Notes under the pieces: model-generated
Seen by the model: only the letters and a program-made list of their open reading frames with translations
What the model was told of the DNA's origin: nothing
Database searches by the model: none
In this document: piece by piece, positions 24,981-33,713 of the stretch
Layout: the number at the start of each line of letters is the position of its first letter
How positions within the stretch are numbered: the first letter of the stretch is position 1
From: Micromonospora coxensis
GTDB taxonomy: Bacteria; Actinomycetota; Actinomycetes; Mycobacteriales; Micromonosporaceae
Length of the DNA stretch: 64,000 nucleotides
Assembly (NCBI RefSeq): GCF_900090295.1
Contig: NZ_LT607753.1
Coordinates: forward strand, 2,852,001-2,916,000
Reading direction: 5' to 3'
Translations under genes and position numbers: made by a program

Positions 24981-26090
24981 TCAGCGGGGTGGGCGGAGGG
25001 CGGTGAGGAGGGGGCGGAGACGGGTGGTGAGGCTGGCCAGGCCGCCGGGGAAGAAGTAGACGGCCAGGATGAAGACGGTGCCGAGGACGAACAGGGGTTG
25101 GCTGAGCGGGGCGCTCAGCACGGCGGGCAGGGCGTCGACCGCGTCGCTGGTCCCGAAGGCGGTGAGCCGGTGGTCCAGGTACATGTAGAGGACGCCGCCG
25201 AGCACCGGGCCCCACCGGGTGCCGGGCCCGCCGAGCACCACCATCACCAGCAGCGACAGGGTCAGCTCGGACGAGGTCACGTGCGGGCTCGCACCACCGA
25301 CGATCAGGCAGTACACCACTCCCCCGGCGCTCGCCAGGCCGCCGGCCAGGGTGAACGCCACCAGCTTGAACCGGTACGGGTCGAGCCCGAGGACGCCGAC
25401 CCGCCGCTCGTCGTCACGCAGCCCGGCCAGCACCCGCCCGGTCGGCGAGCCGGAGACCCGGTGCACCACGAACACCACGAGCGCCAGGTACGCCAGCGCC
25501 AGCCAGTACAGGTTGACCGTGTTGGTGACCCCGACCAGGGCCGGCGGCAGGCCGGACACGTCCAGCGGCAGTCCTTCCTCGCCGCCGGTCCAGCCGCCGA
25601 AGTTGCGGGCCACCAGGATCGCCCCGACCTGGGCGAAGGCGAGCGTCACCATGGCGAAGGCGATGCCCACCGTACGCAGCGCGACCGCCCCGAGCAGCGC
25701 CGCGAGGGTGGTCGCCCCGACGACGGCGAAGAGCGCCGCCTGCCACAGCGGCAGCCCGGCCCGGGTGACCAGGATGTCGGTGCCGTACACCCCGGCGGCG
25801 AAGTAGAGCGCGTGCCCGAAGGAGAGCATGCCGGTGCGGCCGAACAGCAGGTCGTACCCGGCGGCGAGACCGCCGAAGACCAGGCAGACGGCGAGCAGTT
25901 GCAGGGTGCCCGGCGAGTTCAGCGGCCCCTCGAAGATCCCGGGCAGGGCGAGCGTCGAGTACGGCACGATCGCCGCCACCGCCAGCGCCGCCAGCGGCAG
26001 CCACGGCCGCAGCCCGTGCCAGCGCGAGTGGCCGGGGGTCAGTTCCGCCGGCACCGCGGCCGGGGGTGCGTCGACCATCTGGTCGGTCAT
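24981..26090 (-). CDS. livM: Branched-chain amino acid-type ABC transporter permease LivM
   Basis: 369 residues with about nine to ten hydrophobic helices. Typical LivM features include the segment around GRTGMLSFGHALYFAAGVY and the conserved GGLASAGGVVYCLIVGG and GGPGTRWGPVLGG regions. It forms the membrane channel with LivH. The ATG overlaps the LivH stop by 4 bases (ATGA), so translation is coupled. It is the last gene of a five-gene operon (binding protein, LivG, LivF, LivH, LivM) on the minus strand. Substrate is inferred from family; related systems carry urea, amides or aromatic compounds. Confidence 0.92.
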   Translation of the reverse strand: MTDQMVDAPPAAVPAELTPGHSRWHGLRPWLPLAALAVAAIVPYSTLALPGIFEGPLNSPGTLQLLAVCLVFGGLAAGYDLLFGRTGMLSFGHALYFAAGVYGTDILVTRAGLPLWQAALFAVVGATTLAALLGAVALRTVGIAFAMVTLAFAQVGAILVARNFGGWTGGEEGLPLDVSGLPPALVGVTNTVNLYWLALAYLALVVFVVHRVSGSPTGRVLAGLRDDERRVGVLGLDPYRFKLVAFTLAGGLASAGGVVYCLIVGGASPHVTSSELTLSLLVMVVLGGPGTRWGPVLGGVLYMYLDHRLTAFGTSDAVDALPAVLSAPLSQPLFVLGTVFILAVYFFPGGLASLTTRLRPLLTALRPPR

Positions 26091-26977
26091 GCGTGAGCCA
26101 CCTTTCCGGCCAGGCCCTGGGGCCGCAGCAGCAGCACCACGGCGAGCAGGCCGACCACGCAGATGTCGCCCAGCCCGGAGACGCCGTAGTAGTTGACGAA
26201 CTGTTGCAGCAGCCCCACCACGACCGCCGCGTACGCGGACCCGACCACCGAGCCCATCCCGCCGATCACCACCACGATGAACGCGAAGATCAGCAGCGAG
26301 CCGCCCTGCCCGGGCGAGACGGTGCCGAAGTAGACGCCGCCGAGCGCGCCGGCCAGCGCCGCCGCCGCCCCGCCGATGGCGAAGACCAGGGTGAACGCCT
26401 TGCGCACGTCGATGCCGAGCGCGGTGACCATCTCCCGGTTCTCCACCCCGGCGCGGATCACCAGGCCGTAGCGGGTCCAGCGGAGGAAGGCGAGCAGCGC
26501 GCCGAGCACCGCCACCGCGGCGACGATCAGCAGCAGCCCACCGTTGGGCACGTTCGCGCCGAGCACCGAGGTCACCTGCCGGGTCCACTCCGGGCGCGGG
26601 AACGGCCGGGCGTCCGCGCCCCAGGTGGCCTGGAGCAGCGCCACCCCGGCCAGCGACAGGCCGACGGTGACCAGCACCTGTTCGATGGTGCGCGAGTAGA
26701 GCGGCCGGATCAGCACCAGCTCCACCAGCACCGCGACCAGCGTGCCGGCCGCCACCCCGAACAGCACCGCGAGCACGAAGCCGAGGCCGTCCGGGCCGGC
26801 GCCGGGCAGGTTCTGCGCGGCCCACCAGGTCGCGTACGCGCCGACACCGAGGAAGAGCCCGTGGGCGAAGTTGAGCACGTCGGCCAGGCCGAAGACGAGG
26901 GAGAGCCCGGAGGCGACCAGGAAGTACAGCGCCGCCAGGCCCAGCCCGGTCAGCGTCAGCAGGATCACCGTGCCCAT
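26087..26977 (-). CDS. livH: Branched-chain amino acid-type ABC transporter permease LivH
   Basis: 296 residues with about eight hydrophobic helices starting MGTVILLTLTGLGLAALYFL. LivH hallmarks include LSLVFGLADVLNFAHGLFLGVGAY near the N-terminus and GGMGSVVGSAYAAVVVG near the C-terminus. It pairs with LivM to form the membrane pore. Its start overlaps the stop of LivF and its stop overlaps the LivM start, so the order F-H-M is translationally coupled. Confidence 0.92.
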   Translation of the reverse strand: MGTVILLTLTGLGLAALYFLVASGLSLVFGLADVLNFAHGLFLGVGAYATWWAAQNLPGAGPDGLGFVLAVLFGVAAGTLVAVLVELVLIRPLYSRTIEQVLVTVGLSLAGVALLQATWGADARPFPRPEWTRQVTSVLGANVPNGGLLLIVAAVAVLGALLAFLRWTRYGLVIRAGVENREMVTALGIDVRKAFTLVFAIGGAAAALAGALGGVYFGTVSPGQGGSLLIFAFIVVVIGGMGSVVGSAYAAVVVGLLQQFVNYYGVSGLGDICVVGLLAVVLLLRPQGLAGKVAHA

Positions 26978-27735
26978 CAGCTTCCGTCCTTCCGCGCCGC
27001 CGGAGCGGTCTCGTGCCCGCCGCCGGAGCCGACCCCGAGCAGCGACTTCGTCAGCGCCGTCTCCAGCAGCAGCTCCCTGGCGTCGCCGGTCCAGGCCACC
27101 TGGCCGGCGGCGAGCACCACGGCGTCACGCGCGAGCCGCCGCACCACGGCCAGGTTCTGCTCGACCAGCAGCACCGGCACCGACTCGGCGACCCGCTCCA
27201 GCACCTCGGCCACCTCGGTGACCACCTTGGGCGCCAGCCCCTTGGTCGGCTCGTCGACCAGCAGCAGCCGGTTGTCGTTGAGCAGCACCCGGCCGATCGC
27301 CAGCATCTGCTGCTGCCCGCCGGAGAGCGAGCCGGCCCGTTGCCGTCCGCGCCGGTCCAGCTCCGGGAAGAGCGCATAGACCTTGTCGTACGCGGGGGTG
27401 CTGCCGCGCCGCTCGGCGAGCCGCAGGTTCTCCGCGACGGTGAGGCCGGCGAACACGCAGCGGTCCTCCGGCACGTAGCCGAGCCCGCCGCGGACCAGCC
27501 GGTGGGTGGGGCGGGCGAGCAGGCTCTGCGCGCCCATCCGGACGGTGCCGCGCACCTCGCCGTTGCGGGGGGTCAGGCCGACGATCGCGCGCAGCGTGGT
27601 GGTCTTGCCGACGCCGTTGCGCCCGAGCAGCACGGTCACCCCGGTCGGGGCGACGGTGAACGACACCCCCTGGAGGATGTGCAGCCCGGCGATCCGCACC
27701 GACAGGTTCTCGACGCTCAGGACCGGTTCGCTCAC
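26977..27735 (-). CDS. livF: ABC transporter ATPase LivF
   Basis: 252 residues: Walker A GRNGVGKTT, signature LSGGQQQMLAIGR, Walker B LLLVDEPTKGL, and the D/H-loop LVEQNL, a typical LivF ending. The start is GTG (VSEPVLSVENLSV) overlapping the LivG stop as GTGA. It powers substrate import together with LivG. Confidence 0.93.
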   Translation of the reverse strand: MSEPVLSVENLSVRIAGLHILQGVSFTVAPTGVTVLLGRNGVGKTTTLRAIVGLTPRNGEVRGTVRMGAQSLLARPTHRLVRGGLGYVPEDRCVFAGLTVAENLRLAERRGSTPAYDKVYALFPELDRRGRQRAGSLSGGQQQMLAIGRVLLNDNRLLLVDEPTKGLAPKVVTEVAEVLERVAESVPVLLVEQNLAVVRRLARDAVVLAAGQVAWTGDARELLLETALTKSLLGVGSGGGHETAPAARKDGS

Positions 27736-28475
27736 AGCGACTCCCCCAGGTACGCCTCCTGCACGGTGGCGTTCGCCATCACCGTGTCCGGGGTGTCGCA
27801 GGCCAGCAGCGCGCCGTGGTGCATCACGGCGATCCGGTCGGCCAGCTCCAGGATCACGTCCATGTGGTGCTCGACCATCAGCACCGACCGGCCGCTGTCG
27901 CCGGTGAGCGACCTGATCACGTCGACCAGCTCGGGCACGTCCTCGGCGCTGACCCCGGCCATCGGCTCGTCCAGCAGCATCACCCGGGGTTCCCCGGCCA
28001 GCAGCAGGGCGATCTCCAGCTTGCGCTTCTCGCCGTGGGCGAGGGTGCCGGCGAGCGCCGTACCCCGGTGGTGGAGACCGACCCGGTCGAGCGCCGCGTC
28101 GGCGGCGGCGGCCACCTCCCGGTCGGCCGCCGCCCGCCGCCACAGTTTCATCGAGCCCCCGCGGTGGGCCTGCACCGCGAGCCGGACGTTCTCCCGCACG
28201 GTGAGCGAGCCGAAGACCGAGGACGCCTGGAAGGTGCGTCCCAGTCCGAGGCGGGCCCGCCGGTGCGGCGGGAGGGCGGTGACGTCCTCGGAGTCCAGCA
28301 CGACCCGGCCCTCGGTGGGCCGGCGCAGGCCGGTGATCAGGTTGAACAGGGAGGTCTTGCCGGCGCCGTTGGGCCCGATCACGCCGAGGAACTCCCCGGG
28401 CGCGAGATCGAGGTAGACGTTGTCGACGATGGCGACCTCACCGATCCGCCAGGTCAGACCGCGGGTGGCGAGCAT
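27732..28475 (-). CDS. livG: ABC transporter ATPase LivG
   Basis: 247 residues: Walker A GPNGAGKTSLFN, a LivG-type insertion after the Q-loop (LGLGRTFQASSVFGSLTVREN), signature region LAHGEKRKLEIALLL (LxxGxxxxLE as typical for LivG), Walker B VMLLDEPMAG, and MVEHHMDVI. Start ATG just 2 bases after the binding-protein stop. Confidence 0.93.
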   Translation of the reverse strand: MLATRGLTWRIGEVAIVDNVYLDLAPGEFLGVIGPNGAGKTSLFNLITGLRRPTEGRVVLDSEDVTALPPHRRARLGLGRTFQASSVFGSLTVRENVRLAVQAHRGGSMKLWRRAAADREVAAAADAALDRVGLHHRGTALAGTLAHGEKRKLEIALLLAGEPRVMLLDEPMAGVSAEDVPELVDVIRSLTGDSGRSVLMVEHHMDVILELADRIAVMHHGALLACDTPDTVMANATVQEAYLGESL

Positions 28476-28477
28476 TC

Positions 28478-29677
28478 TCAGCCCTTCATTCCGGTGACCG
28501 GCGGAGCGGTCTCGTCACCGGTCAGGGTCTTCTGGGCGGCGGCCGTGAAGGCGGTGCCGCTGCCGGAGAGCTTGGCCTGGTACATCGGCTGGAGCAGGGC
28601 GTGGTCCTCGGCGCGGATGGTCATCTTGCCCTTCACCCCGTCGAACGTCCAGCCTTCGAGCGCGGTGACCATCTTGTCGACGTCGTCGCCACCCTCCTGC
28701 GCGGCCCGTACGACCATCTGCGCGGCGGCGAAGCCGTCGGGGTGGAACAGGTCGATGGTGTTCACCTTGCCCTTGAGCGCCTTCGCGGCCTCGGTGTCGC
28801 TGGCCCCGTCGAAGTAGTGCGACAGGAAGGAGATCTTGCTGCCGGCGGCGCCGAAGGTGGGCCAGGAGGCCCGGATGTCCAGCCCGGTCACGACCGTGGT
28901 GGAGGTGAGGACGCCCTGCTGGTCGAGGGTCTGCCACATGGCCGGGGCGGTGGTGCCGGCCCAGGCGACGAAGAGCAGGTCCGGCTTGGCGGCCTTGATC
29001 TGGCTGGCGAACGGGGTGAACTCGGTCGCGCTCGCCGGGGCCCGGACGCTGCTCACCGTGGCGCCCGCGCCGCCGATGACGGCCTTGACGGCGGCCTCGT
29101 TGGCGTCGCCGAACGCGCCGTCCTGGGCGAAGACGACGACCTTCTTGCCGGCCGGGTCGCCGATGAACGACTTGGCGGTCACCACGTCCTGGTACGACTG
29201 CCGTCCGGAGCGGAACGTGTACTTGTTCGCGCCGGTCACCGCGTCGGTGGCGGCCGGCCCGGAGATGAAGAGGACCTTGTTCTGCGCGGCGATCGGGGCG
29301 ACCTGGAGCGCCACCCCGGAGGCCGTGGAGCCGGCGATGATCTTCGTGCCCTTGCCGATCAGGTCCTTGGCGGCGGAGACCGCCTTGGCCGGGTCACCGG
29401 CGTCGTCGACCTCGGTCACCTCGATCTTCCGGTCACCGACCTTGCCGGTGCCGCCGGTGGCGTGGTCGAGGCCGGCCTTGAACCCTTCGATGTACTGCTT
29501 GCCGTAGCTGGCCAGGGGACCCGACTGGGAGTAGACCAGGCCGACCTTGACCGGGGCGGAGCTGTCACCGCCGCCGGAGGCGGTGTCCTGCGGGCTGCCG
29601 CAGGCCGTGGCGGCGAGCGCCGCAGCCATCATCGTGGCGGCGGAGAGGAACGCCCGCCGCGTGTGCCGGACCGTCAT
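28478..29677 (-). CDS. Substrate-binding lipoprotein, LivJ/LivK type
   Basis: 399 residues. A twin-arginine-like start (VRHTRRAFLSAA) leads to the lipobox LAATAC (Cys near residue 26). The mature protein begins KVGLVYSQSGPLASYGKQY, the standard opening of periplasmic-binding fold type I proteins of the Leu/Ile/Val family, with later GDANEAAVKAVI and KPDLLFVAWAG lobes. It should deliver ligand to LivHM. First gene of the operon; the ligand is not determined by sequence and could be an amide, aromatic acid or amino acid. A palindrome GTGACGTCAC lies 48 bp upstream. Confidence 0.92.
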   Translation of the reverse strand: MTVRHTRRAFLSAATMMAAALAATACGSPQDTASGGGDSSAPVKVGLVYSQSGPLASYGKQYIEGFKAGLDHATGGTGKVGDRKIEVTEVDDAGDPAKAVSAAKDLIGKGTKIIAGSTASGVALQVAPIAAQNKVLFISGPAATDAVTGANKYTFRSGRQSYQDVVTAKSFIGDPAGKKVVVFAQDGAFGDANEAAVKAVIGGAGATVSSVRAPASATEFTPFASQIKAAKPDLLFVAWAGTTAPAMWQTLDQQGVLTSTTVVTGLDIRASWPTFGAAGSKISFLSHYFDGASDTEAAKALKGKVNTIDLFHPDGFAAAQMVVRAAQEGGDDVDKMVTALEGWTFDGVKGKMTIRAEDHALLQPMYQAKLSGSGTAFTAAAQKTLTGDETAPPVTGMKG

Positions 29678-29724
29678 CGCGACTCCAGGTGAGGACAGGA
29701 AGCATGTGTCGGCTCACGCTAGAA

Positions 29725-29734
29725 GTGACGTCAC
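29725..29734. promoter_or_regulatory. Palindrome in the liv operon promoter region
   Basis: GTGACGTCAC is a perfect 10-bp palindrome. On the minus strand it lies just upstream of TAGCGT, a good -10 hexamer, and 48 bp from the binding-protein start. A second short palindrome, GTCATCATGAC, lies at 29763-29773. Either could be an operator. The rest of the gap (29774-30029) holds no gene that I can support. Confidence 0.35.
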
Positions 29735-30029
29735 CCACGGGCTATGTGGCGGAAACACACAAGTCATCATGACGAGGTGGCCGGCTGTAACAATCCCCGG
29801 CCCGGTCGGGACGGCGCACGTACCCCTGGTGGGCGTGGTCCCCACCGGCCCGGGTGCCGCTGTGTCGCCCCCCGCCATCGCCACCGCCCCTCACCGGGTC
29901 CCCTCACCGGTGTCGGCTGGACAAAGTGCTTGTGTAGGTCGGCCCCTGGTCGTCACGACACGACAGCTTGTTGGAGTTGCTGGTGTAGGCCCGGCATGAT
30001 CGGAGACGCTGAACCGACCGGAGTCATCC

Positions 30030-30118
30030 ATGCCTACAGCTGAACCCCCGGTACCGACGGATTGCGAACGACCTCGCCGCGAAGATCAGGAACGGTGAAC
30101 TCAGACCGGGCGACAAGC
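30030..30118 (+). pseudogene. Truncated, frameshifted GntR-family regulator remnant
   Basis: From an ATG with CGGAG 8 bases upstream, the frame reads MPTAEPP. One extra G at about 30051 then shifts the frame; in the +1 frame the sequence continues YRRIANDLAAKIRNGELRPG followed by DKL, the unmistakable first half of a GntR winged-helix domain. The recognition helix and everything after are absent: the next bases run into a perfect 16-bp terminator hairpin. In the original frame translation stops after 22 codons. The reading is therefore a gene start that lost its body by deletion. It sits directly between the liv operon and an LPXTG adhesin gene. Confidence 0.65.
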
Positions 30119-30162
30119 TCCTGCTCGCCGACAGACCGAACGGCAATCCTCTCGACGTCGCC

Positions 30163-30199
30163 GGGACGGGGGGTCCGGACGAACCGGACCCCCCGTCCC
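30163..30199 (-). terminator. Perfect 16-bp terminator hairpin downstream of the LPXTG gene
   Basis: GGGACGGGGGGTCCGG (30163-30178) and CCGGACCCCCCGTCCC (30184-30199) pair completely around the 5-base loop ACGAA. It lies about 80 bp beyond the stop of the LPXTG protein gene on the minus strand. No T-tract. Confidence 0.85.
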
Positions 30200-30280
30200 G
30201 CGTATCCGCAGTGGATCTTCAGTCCCTGCGCCACGCCGGTGGCGTCCCGGGCGGTCAGCCACCGACCCACTTCGGTCGGG

Positions 30281-33200
30281 TCAGGCGATCAGCGACCGCC
30301 TGCGCCGCCAGGTGAGCAGCAGCAGCGCCCCACCGGCGGCCACCGCCAGCAGGCCACCACCGACGATCCCGGTCAGCTTCACGCCGGTGACCGGCAGGTG
30401 CTTCTTGAGCCGGTTGTGGAAGGTGCAGGTGATGTCCTGCCCGCGCTGGGGGGTCACCACCCCGTTCACCACCGGCACCGTGGTGTCCGTGCCGGTGAGC
30501 ACGCACCTCGGCGGGCCGACCTGCTCGTACCCCTTGGGACCACCGGACTCGCCGAGCGCGTAGCCCACGCCGACCTGCACCCGCACGTCGGTGACGGCCG
30601 GGCTGCCGGAGGTGCCGCTGATCGGGGTCCCCCCGTCGCGCGGCGCGGCGGTCAGCGTCCAGTCGGTGGGGTGGGCCTTGCCCTTCCACACCTTCTTGAC
30701 CAGCGTCAGGTGCGCGCTGCCCGGGTCCACCTGTCCGTTGCGCCAGGTGCAGGTGTAGCTGATCCCGGCGATCGGCGTGAGGATGTCGTCCGGCGTGGGG
30801 ATGGCCGCACCGGTCGCGTTGTTCACGCAGGACACCGCGCCGAGCTGCTCGTACCCGGCCGGGCCGTCGGTCTCGGTGAGCGTGTACCCGACTCCGGGTG
30901 TGGCCGCCGCGTCGGTCACCGCAGCCGTGCCGCTGCGTCCGCTGATCGGCGTCGCGCCGGAGCCCTGCGGCGGGGTGGCGTTCAACAGCCAGTCCTGTGG
31001 CCTCGCCGTCCCGCCGAACTCGTTCTCCACCTCCTTGACCAGGGTGACCCGGGCCGGGGCCGGCGGCGGCGGGAGCTGCCGGTTGGTGAAGGTGCAGGTG
31101 ATGTTCTGGCCCAGCCCGGCGTTGAGGACGTTGTCCGGGGTGGGCACCACGGTGCCCCTGCCGGTCAGCACGCACCGGACGTCACCCACCTGCTCGTAGC
31201 CGCTGGGTCCGCCGCTCTCCACCAGGTCGTACGGCGTGTTCGGGTAGATCTCCGCGTTGGTCACGGCGGGCTCGCCGCTGCGTCCGCGGACGGTGGGCGG
31301 CAGCACGGCACGCGGCCGGGGCAGGGCTTCCAGCAGCCATTCCTGCGGGGTGGCGGTCCCGCCGAACGGGTTCTGCACCTCCTTGACCAGGGTCAGCCTC
31401 GCCGGCTGTGCCACGTTCGTGGCGGTGCAGACGGCGCTCTGCCCGATCTGGACGGCGACCTGACCGTTGGTGCCGTCGAGGCTGAGCCCGGAGCCGCCGC
31501 CGCGCAGCAGCAGGGTGCAGGTCCAGCTACCGGTCGCCGGCGGCGTGATGACCGCTCCCGGTGCCACGGTCTGCGCGTACCCCGGCACGGTGCTCTCGCC
31601 GAGCGAGTAGACCACGTCCGGTTCCACGGCCCCGTCGACCCCGGTGGTGCCGCTGATCACCGGAGAGCCGCCGCCCGGCGGGAACGCGTTCAACGTCCAC
31701 GACTCGGCCGGCTCGGGCGTGCCGTACGGGTTCTCCACCGACTTGCGCAGCTCCAGGCTGGTGGCGCAGGTGACGGTGTTGCGGACGGCGAAGACGTTCA
31801 GGCCCGCTTCGAGGGTCTGCTGGCCCAGGTCGCCACTGGCCGTGCCGGTGCAGCCGGCGGGCAGGAAGCGCAGCAGCAGGCTCTCCCCGATGGTGATCTC
31901 CTGCCCGGCGGTGTAGCCGGGGTACTCGACGCCCCAGGTCGGGTCGGTCTGACCGGTGAGTTGCAGGCTGGCCTGGAACTCGGCCGGCTGGTCCGGGTCG
32001 GTGAAGGTCTCCCCGTTGATCACCCAGGTCTTGTCGACCCGGACCGAGGCCACCGGGTCCGGCGACTGGTTGAGCACCACGCAGCTGACGATGGCGTTGG
32101 CCCGGGCGTCGACGGTGAAGCCCAGTTCCCCGCTGTTGGTGACGGCCGCGGGACTTCCGTTGGCGGTGCAGGAGGCGTTCGCGCCGTCCTGCGGGATCAG
32201 GCTGAAGCCGGCCTGGAGGGTTTCGGTGAGGGTGACCGGCTCGGTCTGCTCGCCGCTCAGGTCGGCGGTGAAGCTAACCGCGCCGGTGCTGTCCTCGGTG
32301 ACACCGCTGGGCGGGGTCACGCCGGGGGTGCTGGTGCTGAACGTCCAGCCACCGGCGGGGACGGCGTCGGCGGGTGTGCCGCCGGGTGGGACGACCTTCT
32401 TGACCACGCTGATCGTGCCGGCGCAGGTCTCCAGCGCCAACTGCCGGAAGAGCGCGGCCAACTCCTCGAAGCCGGTCTGGTAGTAGTCCTCGCCGGGGGT
32501 GGGGCCGGAGATGGCGGCGAGGTTGTTCGCCGAGCCGCTGATTCCGGCGCCGACCCCGACCGCGATGATCCGGGTGCCGAGCGCCTTGACGGTGTTGGCG
32601 GAGAAGACGCCGTTCTCCACCTCCACGAACCGGGTGAAGTTCCCCGGCCCTTGCGCCGGCGGTGGACCGTACACGGTGGGATTGCCGTCGGTCAGCATGA
32701 TCACGGCGTCGTACGGGGTGGGCGCCGCGGCGATCTGGAACAGCCCGGCGTCCCAGTTCGTGGTGCCGCCTGCGGTGAGGCCGTTGATGGCGCTCTTCAC
32801 CGTGCCGGCGCCGCTGGCGTCGGACACCGGCGTCGGGTTCAACACGGTCGCGGCGTTGCTGCTGAAGCTGTAGACCGCGATCTGCGACGGGGTACCGGTG
32901 AGCGCGTCGACGAAGCCGTTGGCGGCGTTCTTGACGTCGGTCAGGAACGGCGAGATCGAACCGGAGACGTCGATCAGCAGGGCGATGTTCAGTCCGCAGT
33001 CGCCGGGCAGCGGCGGGTTGTCCAGCGCGTCGGCCCAGATCGGGCCGCGTGCGGTGCGGTTGGTGTTGCCGCTGCTGGCGACCGGGAAGGTGTAGCTCTG
33101 GTTGTTGGCCACCGCCCCGGTGAAGACCCCGTTGTACGTCGTCGGGGTCGTCGGCGACGAGATGGGCCCGGTGTCCAGCGTCTGGATCAGCCGCCAACCG

Positions 33201-33556
33201 GTGGGGGCGGACCGCTCGACGATCCAGTAGCCCTGGTTGGTGCCGGTCCGGCCGGGCACGTCGACGCTGCACTGACCGGCGGCGTCGGTGGTGCAGGAGG
33301 CGACCGGTGTGTCACCGGGGCCCGGTCGCGTGCCGCTGACCCCCGCGTAGAAGTCGAAGACCGCGCCGGCCAGACCGGCGACGGTCTCGGATCCGGTGCG
33401 GATGCCGCCCTTGTTGACGGTGAGGGTGGCGGTCGTCGGGCTGGCCGCGACCGCCGGCCCCTGCGGCCCGACCAACGGCGCGAGACCGATGGTCAGGGCC
33501 AGCGCGGCGGTGGCGCTCCACCACCGCCGCGCTCGAACGTTGCTCATGATGGACAT
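30281..33556 (-). CDS. Sortase-anchored surface protein with vWA domain and repeated SpaA/prealbumin-like domains
   Basis: 1091 residues. The signal peptide (VRARRWWSATAALALTIGLAP) is followed by a pilin-like domain, a von Willebrand A domain with MIDAS motif LIDVSGSISP, then serial ~100-residue beta domains. Three are obvious repeats beginning LTLVKEVQNPFGG, VTLVKEVENEFGG and LTLVKKVWKGKAH, each ending in a CTF[TH]N[R] motif with paired cysteines. The C-terminus is a complete cell-wall sorting signal: LPVTG, a hydrophobic helix and RRRRSLIA. It resembles adhesins or pilus tips of Gram-positive bacteria. No sortase gene is in this window. The start at 33556 has GGGGG upstream; the leader is structured. 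Confidence 0.9.
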   Translation of the reverse strand: MSIMSNVRARRWWSATAALALTIGLAPLVGPQGPAVAASPTTATLTVNKGGIRTGSETVAGLAGAVFDFYAGVSGTRPGPGDTPVASCTTDAAGQCSVDVPGRTGTNQGYWIVERSAPTGWRLIQTLDTGPISSPTTPTTYNGVFTGAVANNQSYTFPVASSGNTNRTARGPIWADALDNPPLPGDCGLNIALLIDVSGSISPFLTDVKNAANGFVDALTGTPSQIAVYSFSSNAATVLNPTPVSDASGAGTVKSAINGLTAGGTTNWDAGLFQIAAAPTPYDAVIMLTDGNPTVYGPPPAQGPGNFTRFVEVENGVFSANTVKALGTRIIAVGVGAGISGSANNLAAISGPTPGEDYYQTGFEELAALFRQLALETCAGTISVVKKVVPPGGTPADAVPAGGWTFSTSTPGVTPPSGVTEDSTGAVSFTADLSGEQTEPVTLTETLQAGFSLIPQDGANASCTANGSPAAVTNSGELGFTVDARANAIVSCVVLNQSPDPVASVRVDKTWVINGETFTDPDQPAEFQASLQLTGQTDPTWGVEYPGYTAGQEITIGESLLLRFLPAGCTGTASGDLGQQTLEAGLNVFAVRNTVTCATSLELRKSVENPYGTPEPAESWTLNAFPPGGGSPVISGTTGVDGAVEPDVVYSLGESTVPGYAQTVAPGAVITPPATGSWTCTLLLRGGGSGLSLDGTNGQVAVQIGQSAVCTATNVAQPARLTLVKEVQNPFGGTATPQEWLLEALPRPRAVLPPTVRGRSGEPAVTNAEIYPNTPYDLVESGGPSGYEQVGDVRCVLTGRGTVVPTPDNVLNAGLGQNITCTFTNRQLPPPPAPARVTLVKEVENEFGGTARPQDWLLNATPPQGSGATPISGRSGTAAVTDAAATPGVGYTLTETDGPAGYEQLGAVSCVNNATGAAIPTPDDILTPIAGISYTCTWRNGQVDPGSAHLTLVKKVWKGKAHPTDWTLTAAPRDGGTPISGTSGSPAVTDVRVQVGVGYALGESGGPKGYEQVGPPRCVLTGTDTTVPVVNGVVTPQRGQDITCTFHNRLKKHLPVTGVKLTGIVGGGLLAVAAGGALLLLTWRRRRSLIA

Positions 33557-33571
33557 TGACAAACCCCCGTA

Positions 33572-33666
33572 CGTCGTCCGGGACGACGCAAGCTTGGACC
33601 TGCCCTTTGCGCAGGTCACGCCGTGCAAGTATTGGGGCTTTTGTCCACTTCTGTGATGCTTTTGCC
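33572..33666 (-). promoter_or_regulatory. Structured leader of the LPXTG gene (possible riboswitch-like element)
   Basis: In transcript sense, a block with GGCAAAAGC, a short CAC-AGAA-GTG hairpin, and GGACAAAAGCC (33636-33666) is followed by a 7-bp hairpin GACCTGC/GCAGGTC (33597-33617) and a GGACGACG/CGTCGTCC-type hairpin (33572-33588) next to the ribosome site. The first block weakly resembles the GGCAAACC...GACGCAAAGCC core of c-di-GMP-I (GEMM) riboswitches, but the second half of that consensus is not evident. The hairpins are seen directly; the ligand idea is speculative. Confidence 0.3.
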
Positions 33667-33713
33667 GATGCAGAGGATCTCTCAGGCACCGAGCTTCCGA
33701 GGCTTCGTGACCG

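Noticed and set aside
30034..30270. 78-codon minus-strand frame over the GntR remnant
   Set aside because: It spans the 16-bp terminator hairpin and has no recognisable domain; the plus strand carries the GntR signature.
30062..33559. 1165-codon plus-strand frame opposite the LPXTG gene
   Set aside because: No signal, no motif and skewed Arg/Gly/Ala content; the minus strand has signal peptide, MIDAS and LPVTG.
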